DNA of 64,000 nucleotides, from contig NZ_CAJUCP010000017.1 of assembly GCF_910585425.1 (NCBI RefSeq), forward strand, positions 1 through 64,000, given 5' to 3'. Positions within the stretch are counted from its first letter, which is position 1; each line of letters begins with the position of its first letter. A program made the translations under genes and the position numbers. The notes below the pieces were generated by a model. It saw only the letters and a program-made list of their open reading frames with translations, was not told the DNA's origin and made no database searches. Below, piece by piece: positions 43,282-51,838 of the stretch. The stretch comes from an uncultured Acetatifactor sp. (GTDB lineage: Bacteria > Bacillota > Clostridia > Lachnospirales > Lachnospiraceae).

Positions 43282-44157
43282 ATGGACCAGGCAGAACAGT
43301 TACGAATCCTAAAGGCAGGCCAGCAGCAGTCCAAACCCCTGGCCCGTGTCATTGCCGTCACCAGCGGCAAGGGCGGCGTGGGAAAGTCCAATACCTCCAT
43401 CAATCTGGCTATCCAGTTCAGGAAAATGGGGAAGAGGGTCATCATCCTGGACGCGGACTTCGGCCTGGCGAATATAGAGATCATGTTCGGCGCTGTACCT
43501 GAGCACAATCTGTGCGACCTGATCTATCAGGGGAAGGGCATCAGGGACATCATCACATGGGGCCCTATGGAGGTGGGCTTCATCTCGGGCGGGAGCGGCA
43601 TCGTGGGGATGTCCAATCTAAGCCGGGATTATCTGAATTACATCATCCAGAACCTGGCCCAGCTGGACAGCATCGCAGACATCATCATCGTGGACACAGG
43701 GGCGGGCATCTCGGACGCCGTGCTGGAGTTCCTGATAGCCAGCGGCGAGATCCTCCTGGTGACTACGCCGGAGCCCACGTCCATCACCGATTCCTATTCG
43801 CTGGTGAAGGCCCTGTACCGCCATCCCAGGTTCGACGCGGAGACCATGAAGGTGAAGCTGATCGCCAACAGGGTGCAGAAGGGAGCGGAGGGGCAGATCC
43901 TCTTCAACAAGCTGAACGCGGTGATAGAGCGCTATCTGAAGGTGCCCATGACCTATCTGGGCTATGTGCCGGAGGATTCCCAGCTCCCCAAGTCGGTGAT
44001 GCAGCAGGTCCCGGTGTCCCTGCATAATCCGTCAGCCAGGTCCACGGCGGCCTATGAGCGCATCGCGGAAAGGCTCCTGGACAAGGAGGAGTCGGGAAGG
44101 CAGCCCAGGAGAGGGATGGCAGCATTTTTTTCACATATCATTACCAGAAAACGGTAA
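43282..44157 (+). CDS. flhG: MinD-like ATPase FlhG (FleN/YlxH)
   Basis: A 291-residue ParA/MinD-type ATPase. It stimulates FlhF GTPase and restricts flagellar number. The deviant Walker A is VTSGKGGVGKSNTSINLA, preceded by an N-terminal FlhF-activating segment (MDQAEQLRILKAG). The Walker B-like IIVDTGAGIS and a C-terminal basic membrane-associating helix are visible. It follows flhF by 73 bases. Confidence 0.94.
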   Translation: MDQAEQLRILKAGQQQSKPLARVIAVTSGKGGVGKSNTSINLAIQFRKMGKRVIILDADFGLANIEIMFGAVPEHNLCDLIYQGKGIRDIITWGPMEVGFISGGSGIVGMSNLSRDYLNYIIQNLAQLDSIADIIIVDTGAGISDAVLEFLIASGEILLVTTPEPTSITDSYSLVKALYRHPRFDAETMKVKLIANRVQKGAEGQILFNKLNAVIERYLKVPMTYLGYVPEDSQLPKSVMQQVPVSLHNPSARSTAAYERIAERLLDKEESGRQPRRGMAAFFSHIITRKR

Positions 44158-44184
44158 AATGAACAGTAAAGGCAGGTGGTTGTT

Positions 44185-44922
44185 ATGTTTTCCAAATTTA
44201 TATCGATCGGGGATAAGATTGAATTGCAGGCCGTGTCGCATGAATTTGACGAGAAGCCCGGAGCTCCAGTGAAGGTATATCACAGCGAGGTGAACGAGAT
44301 TCAGTCCGAGGATACCATCGAGATCAAGATGCCCATGGAGAAGACGAAATTGATTCTGCTTCCCATAGACAGTGAATACGATATGATCTTCTATGGCTCA
44401 AGCGGCCTGTTCCAGTGCCTGGGCAGGGTCATCGACCGTTATAAGAGCAATAACGCGTATCTGCTCCTGGTGGAGATGACCAGCAATCTGCGCAAGTATC
44501 AGCGGCGCGAGTTCTACCGTCTGCGCTGTGCGCTGGAGATGCACGCCAGGACGCTGAGGGAGGACGAGGTGCAGACCGTGGAGAGCAGGATGCCCTATAC
44601 CCTGGCGGGAGACCTGCCCCTGAAGGAGAGCGTCATCGTGGACATCAGCGGCGGGGGACTGCGCTTCGTGTCCACCCATCGCTTCGAGCAGGGCAGCCTT
44701 CTGTACTGCAGCTACCACCTGATGAACGGCGGGGAACATAAGAAGTACGAGGTGATCAGCAAGGTGATCAGCTGCATCGAGCTGGACAATCGTCCCGGCA
44801 CGTATGAGCACCGGGTGCAGTATTATGATATAGACCCGGTGGAGCGGGAGGAGATCATCAAATACATCTTCGAGGAAGAGCGCAAGAGCAGGCAGAAGAA
44901 GAGGTTCAATACCGAGGCATAG
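44185..44922 (+). CDS. PilZ-domain c-di-GMP receptor, YcgR-like flagellar brake
   Basis: A 245-residue two-domain protein. The N-terminal YcgR-N-like domain (about 1-105) is followed by PilZ (about 110-225) with the ligand motifs QRREFYRLR (RxxxR type) and DISGGGLRF (DxSxxG). Such proteins bind cyclic di-GMP and slow the motor; in Bacillus the equivalent is YpfA/MotI. ATG 44185 follows AGGTGG at five bases; a GTG at 44176 inside that site is less likely. Its presence in the operon links motility to second-messenger level. Confidence 0.88.
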   Translation: MFSKFISIGDKIELQAVSHEFDEKPGAPVKVYHSEVNEIQSEDTIEIKMPMEKTKLILLPIDSEYDMIFYGSSGLFQCLGRVIDRYKSNNAYLLLVEMTSNLRKYQRREFYRLRCALEMHARTLREDEVQTVESRMPYTLAGDLPLKESVIVDISGGGLRFVSTHRFEQGSLLYCSYHLMNGGEHKKYEVISKVISCIELDNRPGTYEHRVQYYDIDPVEREEIIKYIFEEERKSRQKKRFNTEA

Positions 44923-44993
44923 AGAGCGGGCGCATCCGCGCGGCGCAGACGGATGCAAAGAAATGCGTGTCAGGGCACGCACGGGGGTAATAT

Positions 44994-45617
44994 ATGAAAG
45001 ACGTTAGTTTGGATCAAGTTTCGCAACAGTATTACGATGTGCTGACGGAGATCGGCAACATCGGCGCGGGCAATGCCATGACGGCATTGTCCCAGATGCT
45101 CCAGTGCAAGGTGGACATGAAGGTTCCTCAGGTCAGGCTGCTGGAGTTTTCCGAGGTGGGAGAGCTCATGGGCGGCGAGGAGCAGATTATGGCAGCCGTG
45201 CTGCTGGCCGTGGAGGGCGACATCACGGGATATATGATGTTCATGGTGGAGGAGAACAGCGCCAGGCATCTGATAGGCAAGATAACCGGAGGGATGCTTC
45301 CGGAGGGGATGGAATTCGAAGAGATGGGACTGTCCGCCATGCAGGAGGTGGGGAACATCATCACGGGCGCTTACCTGAATTCCCTGTCTACCATGACCAA
45401 CATGAAGGTATTCCCCTCCCCTCCTGCAGTGACGGTGGACATGGCCGGAGCCATACTCAGCGTACCGGCTATCCAGTTCGGGATCTACGGGGACAAGATT
45501 CTGCTGATTCAGTCCCAGTTCTATGACGAAGTGCAGCTGGACGGATATTTCATACTGATTCCCGATCTGGAATCCTATGAAAAGATACTGACGGCATTGG
45601 GCGTACCTATGGTATAA
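44994..45617 (+). CDS. cheC: CheY-P phosphatase CheC
   Basis: A 207-residue CheC. Both active-site helices are present: TEIGNIGAGNAMTALSQML and MQEVGNIITGAYLNSLSTM, each with the Glu and Asn needed to hydrolyse CheY-P. It works with CheD, encoded next, in feedback on the chemoreceptors. The start follows GGGGG about seven bases upstream. Together with FliY this gives two CheY-P phosphatases in one locus. Confidence 0.93.
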   Translation: MKDVSLDQVSQQYYDVLTEIGNIGAGNAMTALSQMLQCKVDMKVPQVRLLEFSEVGELMGGEEQIMAAVLLAVEGDITGYMMFMVEENSARHLIGKITGGMLPEGMEFEEMGLSAMQEVGNIITGAYLNSLSTMTNMKVFPSPPAVTVDMAGAILSVPAIQFGIYGDKILLIQSQFYDEVQLDGYFILIPDLESYEKILTALGVPMV

Positions 45618-45678
45618 ATCAATATTTTTATTCGTGGAAAGTAAAAAATAGCGGATAAAAAGGATATGGAAGTGGCGC

Positions 45679-46173
45679 ATGAGTGAGATATTCAAAGTAG
45701 GAATAGCAGATCTGAAGACCTGCACGAGCCCCAATGGGGTGATGACTCTGGGGCTGGGTTCCTGTGTGGGGATTGCAATCAGGGATCCGATGAATAAGGT
45801 TGGCGGCCTGGTACATATCATGCTGCCGGACAGCAAGGCGATTACGGGCGGACAGCATAATATCGCGAAGTTCGCGGACACGGGCATAGAGGAGCTGGTC
45901 CGGCAGATGGAGCGGCTGGGAGCCAGGCGGGTCCGCATGGTGGCAAAGATTGCCGGCGGAGCCAATATGTTCAATTTCCAGGGCGGCGGGGCCAACGCCG
46001 TAGGGAAGGTAGGAGAGCGCAATGTGGAGGCGGTCAGGGCGAAGCTCAGGCAGCTCAACATTCCGATCCAGGCGGCGGATACAGGGCTCAATTACGGCAG
46101 GACGGTCATCTTTTATCCTGAGACAGGAGCCTACCATATCCGCGCGGTGGGGAAGCCGGAGAAGGTCATATGA
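45679..46173 (+). CDS. cheD: Chemoreceptor glutamine deamidase CheD
   Basis: A 164-residue CheD. The catalytic Cys lies in LGLGSCVGIAI and the His in GGLVHIMLPDS. CheD deamidates receptor glutamines and binds CheC. The conserved AKIAGGANMF and the C-terminal NYGRTVIFYPETG segments agree with the family. It follows cheC by 61 bases. Confidence 0.93.
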   Translation: MSEIFKVGIADLKTCTSPNGVMTLGLGSCVGIAIRDPMNKVGGLVHIMLPDSKAITGGQHNIAKFADTGIEELVRQMERLGARRVRMVAKIAGGANMFNFQGGGANAVGKVGERNVEAVRAKLRQLNIPIQAADTGLNYGRTVIFYPETGAYHIRAVGKPEKVI

Positions 46174-46186
46174 GAGGGAGGCGCGT

Positions 46187-46459
46187 ATGAACAGGAAGAA
46201 TATACCGCTCCTTCTGATGCTGACGGCCGGAGCGGTGACATGCATCATCACTTACATAAAGAGATATCCCGTGAACGTGCAGCTTATGGCGCTGTTCGCG
46301 GTATTGCTGCTCTTTTATGTACTGGGAAGCGTGCTGATATGGACGATAGGATATTTCGAGAAGCAGAACGAGGAAAAGCGGGGAGAAGAAGGCGAGGTCA
46401 TCGAGAAGGATTCGGAAAATCCCGGACAGGAGACGGAACAGGAACAGGTACAGGAATAG
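46187..46459 (+). CDS. Small two-helix membrane protein of unknown function
   Basis: A 90-residue protein with two membrane helices (about 7-23 and 31-55) and a charged Glu/Gln-rich cytoplasmic tail (about 58-90). I do not recognise a named family. ATG 46187 has GGGAGGCG upstream, 13 bases after cheD. Its fixed place between cheD and fliA suggests a motility-related role, which is inference. Confidence 0.75.
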   Translation: MNRKNIPLLLMLTAGAVTCIITYIKRYPVNVQLMALFAVLLLFYVLGSVLIWTIGYFEKQNEEKRGEEGEVIEKDSENPGQETEQEQVQE

Positions 46460-46484
46460 TATAGTGCCTATATGAAAAATACGC

Positions 46485-46513
46485 TTGACGCATCAGGCGA
46501 TGTCTGGCATAAT
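46485..46513 (+). promoter_or_regulatory. Internal promoter before fliA
   Basis: TTGACG and CATAAT with a 17-base spacer lie 66 bases before the fliA ATG. It would let the late sigma factor be transcribed apart from the long operon. The palindromic repeat copy 2 would fall in its 5' leader. Confidence 0.6.
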
Positions 46514-46521
46514 TGGCCATA

Positions 46522-46552
46522 TATACTGCAAATTTAACCGGTGCGCAGTATA
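46522..46552. repeat. TATACTGC-ended palindromic repeat, copy 2 (minimal form)
   Basis: A 31-base unit begins TATACTGC and ends GCAGTATA, so the ends themselves form an eight-base stem. Its 23 bases from CTGCAAATTT onward match the right end of copy 1 with one change (A to G). It lies between the fliA promoter and ribosome binding site. Confidence 0.65.
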
Positions 46553-46579
46553 AATGATGAAAAGAGGAGCGAAGGTTTC

Positions 46580-47353
46580 ATGGATGATGCAGGCAAGAAG
46601 AAACTCTTAGAAGAATACGCGAAGACGAAATCACCTGAAACCAGAGAGACGATCATTCTGGAGTACGCTCCTCTCGTAAAGGTGGTGGCCGGCCGGCTCA
46701 GCATGTATCTGGGCTACAATGTGGAATACGAGGATTTGGTCAGCTACGGCATTTTCGGCCTGATAGACGCCATAGACAAGTTCGACTGTCTCAAGGACGT
46801 GAAATTCGAGACCTATGCCAGCCTCCGCATCCGCGGTGCCATCCTGGATCAGATCCGGAAGATGGACTGGATTCCCCGGACGATCCGGCAGAAACAGAAG
46901 AAGATTGAGGCGGTGATAAAGGAAATCGAGCAGAGCGAGGGCCGTGCTCCCACGGACGAGGAAGTCGCCAGAGGCCTTGGCATATCCGATGAGGAATACC
47001 TGGACTGGCAGTCCCAGATGAAGATCACGGGACTGGTCTCTCTGGATGAATATATGCAGCAGGGCAGCGACGTATCCCACGACGGCAGCAGACATACCAC
47101 ATCCCATTTCGAAGCGCCGGAGGAGCGTGTGGAGCGGGAAGAGCTGACGAAGGTGCTGGGAGAGGCATTATTGCTTCTGACCGAGAAAGAACAGAAGGTA
47201 ATCACTCTTTACTATTATGAGGATCTTACTTTGAAGGAAATCAGCAATATACTGGAGGTTTCCGAGTCCAGGGTATCGCAGCTGCATACCAGGGCGCTGA
47301 AGAAGATGAAAGGTAAGATGGGGAACTACATGGGAATTCTCTCAGATAATTAA
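46580..47353 (+). CDS. fliA: Flagellar sigma factor FliA/SigD (sigma-28)
   Basis: A 257-residue sigma-70 group 3 factor directing late flagellar and chemotaxis genes. Region 2 has LGYNVEYEDLVSYGIFGLIDAIDKFD and FETYASLRIRGAILDQIRKMDWIPR. Region 3 follows, and region 4 carries the helix-turn-helix TLKEISNILEVSESRVSQLHTRALKKMK. ATG 46580 is used; a GTG at 46541 inside the repeat is unlikely. A sigma-D-like promoter is seen before the chemoreceptor gene at 62722. Confidence 0.95.
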   Translation: MDDAGKKKLLEEYAKTKSPETRETIILEYAPLVKVVAGRLSMYLGYNVEYEDLVSYGIFGLIDAIDKFDCLKDVKFETYASLRIRGAILDQIRKMDWIPRTIRQKQKKIEAVIKEIEQSEGRAPTDEEVARGLGISDEEYLDWQSQMKITGLVSLDEYMQQGSDVSHDGSRHTTSHFEAPEERVEREELTKVLGEALLLLTEKEQKVITLYYYEDLTLKEISNILEVSESRVSQLHTRALKKMKGKMGNYMGILSDN

Positions 47354-47373
47354 ACAGAAGGAGATTGTGGTCT

Positions 47374-48963
47374 ATGCAGAATGGTTACTTTCAGTTGGTA
47401 AAGGATTCCAGAGGATACGGCATCGCTTTTTATCATCCCAGCGGCAGCGGAGAGGAAGTACGCTTAGATGAGGTCTGGAAATATCTGAACGATCGGAAGA
47501 TCAAATATGACAGAAGACAGGTAGAGATGGAGTTCAGCATGGGGACAGGCGGTGTCTGCCATCTGAACAGCGGGGACTGCCCTGTCTGCGACGAGACCTA
47601 TATGCTGACTGTGAGCAAGGACTGCATGATCGCCACGGCGCGCTTCATCCCCCCTTCGGAGGGCGGGAAGCGGCTGACCATGGACCGTTTTCTGGGGGAG
47701 ATCAGGCAGCAGAAGATCACCTATGGGATAAAGCAGGAAATGCTGAAAGAGCATTTCGGCTCCGAGGGCATGTACTGTACGGACATCCTGGTGGCCAGGG
47801 GCGACAAGCCGGATCAGGGGGAGGACGCGCGGATAGAGTACAGCTTCAACACGGACAGAGGCAAGCGTCCCGCCCATCTGGAGGACGGCAGGGTGGATTA
47901 TTATAATCTGACCACCATCAACCAGTGCCGCAAGGGAGAGGTGCTGGCGCGTATCATCCCGGAGCGCCAGGGCCAGGCCGGGCATGATGTGTACGGCGGC
48001 CTGATCAAGCCCAGGGACGTGAAGAAGGAGACCCTGAAGTTCGGCAAGAACATCACCCTTTCCGATGATAAGCTCTCCATCACCTCGGATGTAGACGGCC
48101 ATGTAGTCCTTCTGGACGGCAAGGTGGTGGTGTCCACGGTGTACAAGGTGAAGGACGTGGACCTGTCCACGGGAAACATCGATTACGACGGGAGCATTGA
48201 GATATCCGGCAGCGTCACCGCCAACATGGAGGTGAAGGCCGGGGGCAATGTGGTGATAAACGGCGGCGTGGAGAGCGCCAGGGTCATTGCCGGGGGCAAT
48301 ATCGTCATCGCCAAGGGCATGAACGGCATGGGAAAAGGCTATCTGCGGGCCGGGGGCAACATCATGGTGAAGTTCCTGGAGAACGCCAGGGTGGTGACGG
48401 GCGGCTATTTGGAGTCCGAAGCCATCATGCACTGCGTGGTCACCGCGGGCACAGACGTGCGGGTGGACGGCAGGAGGGGCATCATCCTGGGCGGGCTGGT
48501 CCAGGCGGCGAACTCCATCACGGCCAAGACCGTGGGCGGCAGCATGAGCACGGCCACCACCCTGGAGGTGGGGGTGGATCCCCTGATCAAATCCCAGTAC
48601 GACCGGGCCCAGAAGACCGTGGAGGAGAGCAAGAAGACAGTGGACGCGGCCCAGGTGGTCTTCGACAATTTCAAGGAGAAGCAGAAGAAGGGCTTCAAGT
48701 ACAACGAGAGCCAGCTGAGGTATATGAGGAGCGTGGTATCGCTGATACAGGAAAAGTCGGCCGAGCTGGAAAAGCTGAACACGCGCATCGAAGAGCTTCA
48801 GGCCATGATGGAGAACAGGCAGCAGGGAGAGGTCATCATCAATGAGCAGGCTTACCCCAACACCACCATCGTCATCCGGAACGTGTCGAAGACCCTTCAG
48901 AACGATTACCGGTACTGCAAGTTCGTCAAGGAGGACGGCGAGGTGCGGATGGTGGCCATGTAG
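47374..48963 (+). CDS. FapA-family (DUF342) polymer-like protein
   Basis: A 529-residue FapA/DUF342 protein. The N-terminal domain (about 80-250) is followed by a beta-helix of short repeats (GNVVINGGVESARVIAGGNIVIAKG...RAGGNIMVKF, about 270-400) and a C-terminal coiled coil (about 410-490). FapA proteins of flagellated bacteria are encoded in flagellar loci and one helps polar assembly in Vibrio; otherwise the role is unclear. ATG 47374 follows AGAAGGAG by 10 bases; TTG 47365 is an alternative. Confidence 0.85.
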   Translation: MQNGYFQLVKDSRGYGIAFYHPSGSGEEVRLDEVWKYLNDRKIKYDRRQVEMEFSMGTGGVCHLNSGDCPVCDETYMLTVSKDCMIATARFIPPSEGGKRLTMDRFLGEIRQQKITYGIKQEMLKEHFGSEGMYCTDILVARGDKPDQGEDARIEYSFNTDRGKRPAHLEDGRVDYYNLTTINQCRKGEVLARIIPERQGQAGHDVYGGLIKPRDVKKETLKFGKNITLSDDKLSITSDVDGHVVLLDGKVVVSTVYKVKDVDLSTGNIDYDGSIEISGSVTANMEVKAGGNVVINGGVESARVIAGGNIVIAKGMNGMGKGYLRAGGNIMVKFLENARVVTGGYLESEAIMHCVVTAGTDVRVDGRRGIILGGLVQAANSITAKTVGGSMSTATTLEVGVDPLIKSQYDRAQKTVEESKKTVDAAQVVFDNFKEKQKKGFKYNESQLRYMRSVVSLIQEKSAELEKLNTRIEELQAMMENRQQGEVIINEQAYPNTTIVIRNVSKTLQNDYRYCKFVKEDGEVRMVAM

Positions 48964-48992
48964 GGGCGTTCCATCGCGAAAGGAGGCAGATT

Positions 48993-49301
48993 ATGGCATT
49001 TGGATCCATTGAACTGACAACGATTTCCAGGGCACAGGATTATACCACGATCAAGCATAACGAAGACAACAAGGTAAACGTGGACCAGGCGAATTTCAGC
49101 CAGCAGTTCCAGAAGACCACGGAGCAGAACATGCGCGGGGTGCATCAGAGCGATGATACCCAGTGGCATGAGAACAGGCCGGATGCCAAGGAGAAGGGGA
49201 ACAACAAGTACAGCGGGGACGGCGGAAGGAACCGGAAGAAGCAGAACGCCCAGGAGCGCGTGGTGGCGAAGAGGACCGGGGGATTTGACATGAAGATTTG
49301 A
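48993..49301 (+). CDS. Small hypothetical protein in the flagellar locus
   Basis: A 102-residue hydrophilic protein, Asn/Gln/Lys-rich, with no membrane helix or known motif. The first half (about 1-45) looks structured; the second half is basic and probably disordered. AAAGGAGG precedes its ATG, a strong site, and the gene is 29 bases after fapA. It is likely real and cotranscribed; function unknown. Confidence 0.7.
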   Translation: MAFGSIELTTISRAQDYTTIKHNEDNKVNVDQANFSQQFQKTTEQNMRGVHQSDDTQWHENRPDAKEKGNNKYSGDGGRNRKKQNAQERVVAKRTGGFDMKI

Positions 49302-49370
49302 CCCTGCGGGCAGATATGACGGCGCTTTGACGCTGTCGCCCATGCCTGGGGCCAGGATGGATGGACGAAG

Positions 49371-50066
49371 ATGGATATAATGGAGATTGTCCTTTTGGTA
49401 GCCGGGGGAATCATTTTCCTGCTGAGCTTCTTTATCCCGGACAGGAAGGGAGCGGCCGGGGATGCCCTGTCGGAGGAGGATATCAGGGCAGTGGTGGACA
49501 GAGAGCTTGCCGCCATGCGCAAATCCGTGGACGAGGCCACGGACGGGTCGATATCCTATGCGATGGAGAGGACGGAGCGTTCCCTGGAGCGCCTGTCCAA
49601 TGAAAAAATCATGGCGGTCAATGAATATTCCGATACGGTATTGTCGGAAATCCATAAAAGCCATGAGGAGGTCATGTTCCTCTACGACATGCTCAACAAC
49701 AAGCATGCCAGCCTGAAGAATACGGTGGCGGAGGTGAACCGTGCCGTAAAGGAAGCGGAGGAGGCCATGGCTGCCCTGAAGCGGCAGGCGGATGAGGCTA
49801 AGAGCGAGCCTTCCTTTCCGGCGGAGGACCGACTGCCGGCAGACCAGGGAAATGCAGTCCGGGAGGCGGAGCAGACGGAGGAGCTGTTCGTGGAGCCCGA
49901 GTCGGCATCCGGGACGGACGGCGCCTGGGAGGGCGCGGAACCCGGCAGCAGCAAGGAGAAGATCATGGCGCTCTATGGCCAGGGGAAAGCGGTGGCGGAT
50001 ATCGCCAGGGAGCTGGAGCTGGGCATAGGGGAAGTAAAGCTGGTGATTGATTTGTTTCAAGGCTGA
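49371..50066 (+). CDS. DUF6115-like membrane coiled-coil protein with C-terminal helix-turn-helix
   Basis: A 231-residue protein. The N-terminal membrane helix (about 3-20) leads to a long coiled coil (about 30-145), an acidic variable part and a C-terminal ~25-residue helix-turn-helix-like end (QGKAVADIARELELGIGEVKLVIDLF). This layout matches DUF6115 proteins often found near flagellar genes of clostridia; the match is by eye. The short C-terminal motif resembles resolvase-type HTH but probably acts in protein contact. Confidence 0.7.
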   Translation: MDIMEIVLLVAGGIIFLLSFFIPDRKGAAGDALSEEDIRAVVDRELAAMRKSVDEATDGSISYAMERTERSLERLSNEKIMAVNEYSDTVLSEIHKSHEEVMFLYDMLNNKHASLKNTVAEVNRAVKEAEEAMAALKRQADEAKSEPSFPAEDRLPADQGNAVREAEQTEELFVEPESASGTDGAWEGAEPGSSKEKIMALYGQGKAVADIARELELGIGEVKLVIDLFQG

Positions 50067-50083
50067 CAGAATCGAGGAAATAA

Positions 50084-50743
50084 GTGAAACTGAGATATCA
50101 AATGCGTGGATTGGGAATCGGGATCATCGTCACCGCCCTGCTGATGGGGGTGGTCAAGGGGGAGAAGCTTCCCCTGAGCGATGCGGAGATAAAAGCCAAG
50201 GCATTGGAGCTTGGGATGGTGGAGAGCGATTCCATGAAGCTGTCGGACATCCCCGGGGGACAATCTTCCGGCGATTCCGGCGCCGCGCCGGGTTCCGGAG
50301 GGGAATCCGACGGGAGAGAAGGTGCGGGGAGCGGTTCTGAACCGGATGCGGATCCGGGAGAAGAGGGGAGCGGCACACCGGAAGGAGAAGGGGATTCCGA
50401 CACCGGGGGAGACGCCGGGGACGAGGAGGAAGGTTCCGCGCCTCATGGCTCCCAGGGGGATGCGGAAGGGAATGGGCAGGATGCCGGGGGTACGCCAGGC
50501 TCTGTCCAGTCAGGCGGTACAGGGGCCGAAGGAGAGAGGGTCACTGTGGTCATCGAGGAGGGAGTCACCTCCTACAGCGTCTGTGAGCTTCTGGAGGAGC
50601 TGGGGCTGATAGAGGACGCGGACAGCCTGGACTACTACATCTGCTCGAACAGCTATTCCCGGAGCATCCAGGAGGGCGTCTATGAGATTCCCAGAGGCAC
50701 CAGCGATGAGGAAATCGTAAGGATCATTATGGGGAACAGATGA
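50084..50743 (+). CDS. Membrane-anchored protein with LysM-like end, MltG-related but lacking the catalytic domain
   Basis: A 219-residue protein. One membrane helix (about 8-24), then a Gly/Ser/Asp/Glu-rich disordered stretch (about 50-150) and a C-terminal domain (about 153-219, VIEEGVTSYSVCELLEELGLIEDADSL...GVYEIPRGTSDEEIVRIIMG). That domain resembles the LysM-like N-terminal part of endolytic transglycosylase MltG/YceG. The catalytic half is absent. GTG 50084 has GAGGAAA upstream. Last gene of the flagellar transcription block. Confidence 0.7.
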   Translation: MKLRYQMRGLGIGIIVTALLMGVVKGEKLPLSDAEIKAKALELGMVESDSMKLSDIPGGQSSGDSGAAPGSGGESDGREGAGSGSEPDADPGEEGSGTPEGEGDSDTGGDAGDEEEGSAPHGSQGDAEGNGQDAGGTPGSVQSGGTGAEGERVTVVIEEGVTSYSVCELLEELGLIEDADSLDYYICSNSYSRSIQEGVYEIPRGTSDEEIVRIIMGNR

Positions 50744-50777
50744 GAAATCGGATGGAAAATCGGAACAGGAATTTTGT

Positions 50778-50815
50778 CAATACCTCTTGCGCGGCAGGAG
50801 GTATTGTGTTATAAT
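50778..50815 (+). promoter_or_regulatory. rpsB promoter embedded in a perfect palindrome
   Basis: TTGCGC (50787-50792) and TATAAT (50810-50815) are 17 bases apart. A perfect nine-base inverted repeat, CAATACCTC (50778-50786) and GAGGTATTG (50798-50806), brackets the -35 box and covers most of the spacer. This is the geometry of an operator that blocks RNA polymerase binding. The regulator is not known to me. Confidence 0.6.
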
Positions 50816-50823
50816 GCAAAATG

Positions 50824-50851
50824 TTGGAAAGCGCGTAGATGCGCTGTCCAA
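50824..50851 (+). other. Leader hairpin at the 5' end of rpsB mRNA
   Basis: TTGGA/TCCAA and AGCGC/GCGCT form a stem with small internal loops, starting a few bases after the expected transcription start. The leader is about 180 bases in all. Leaders of rpsB can bind ribosomal protein S2 for feedback, so this may be a control element; I cannot match it to a defined motif. Confidence 0.4.
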
Positions 50852-51007
50852 CGGCTGCCACAGAAGGCAAAAAACACGCAGGCCCATTCGGCAATGGTGC
50901 TCCTGATGCACCGGTGTACCGGGGGTAGTTGCCGGAGTCTGCCGGGTCAAGACGCGGATTCGGCGGGAAGGCCATGCGGAAGAAAACAACCAAACGGAGG
51001 TAAGGAC

Positions 51008-51775
51008 ATGAGCGTTATTTCTATGAAACAGCTGCTTGAAGCAGGCGTCCATTTTGGACATCAGACCAGAAGATGGAACCCTAAGATGGCTCCCTACATC
51101 TTCACGGAGAGGAACGGCATCCACATCATCGACCTGCAGAAGTCTGTGGGGAAGGTGGACGAGGCCTACAGGGCCGTCTCCGAAATCGCCGCCCAGGGCG
51201 GCACCATCCTGTTCGTGGGCACCAAGAAGCAGGCCCAGGACGCCGTGAAGACCGAGGCTGAGCGCTGCGGCATGTACTATGTAAATGAGAGATGGCTGGG
51301 CGGCATGCTGACCAACTTCAAGACCATCCAGTCCCGTATCGGAAGGCTCCATACCATCGAGAAGATGTCCGAGGACGGCACCTTTGACGTACTTCCCAAG
51401 AAGGAAGTCATCAAGCTGAAGAAGGAATGGGAGAAGCTGGAGAAGAACCTGGGCGGCATCCGGAACATGACCAGAGTGCCTGACGCCATCTTTGTAGTAG
51501 ATCCCAAGAAAGAGAGAATCTGTGTGCAGGAGGCCCGGACGCTGGGCATCACACTGATCGGCATCGGCGATACCAACTGCGATCCCGAGGAGCTGGATTA
51601 CATCATTCCCGGAAACGATGACGCCATCAGGGCAGTGAAGCTGATCGTCTCCAAGATGGCTGACGCCGTCATCGAGGCGAACCAGGGCGAGGCCGTCTAT
51701 ACAGAGGAAGCGGTAGCGGCACAGGCCGGCGAAGCCCAGGACATCGAGGAAGTGGCTGCCCAGGAAGAGGCGTAA
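51008..51775 (+). CDS. rpsB: 30S ribosomal protein S2
   Basis: A 255-residue S2. The opening [23 protein letters not shown], the [14 protein letters not shown] segment and [19 protein letters not shown] are family hallmarks. The C-terminal tail is acidic and alanine-rich. ATG 51008 has GGAGGTAAGG upstream; the frame is open further upstream without a site. It precedes tsf as in nearly all bacteria. Confidence 0.97.
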   Translation: MSVISMKQLLEAGVHFGHQTRRWNPKMAPYIFTERNGIHIIDLQKSVGKVDEAYRAVSEIAAQGGTILFVGTKKQAQDAVKTEAERCGMYYVNERWLGGMLTNFKTIQSRIGRLHTIEKMSEDGTFDVLPKKEVIKLKKEWEKLEKNLGGIRNMTRVPDAIFVVDPKKERICVQEARTLGITLIGIGDTNCDPEELDYIIPGNDDAIRAVKLIVSKMADAVIEANQGEAVYTEEAVAAQAGEAQDIEEVAAQEEA

Positions 51776-51838
51776 GCCATAGGGACGGAACGACAGGCGC
51801 TGTGTGCGCGGCATAACGAAGACAGGAGGATGATATAA

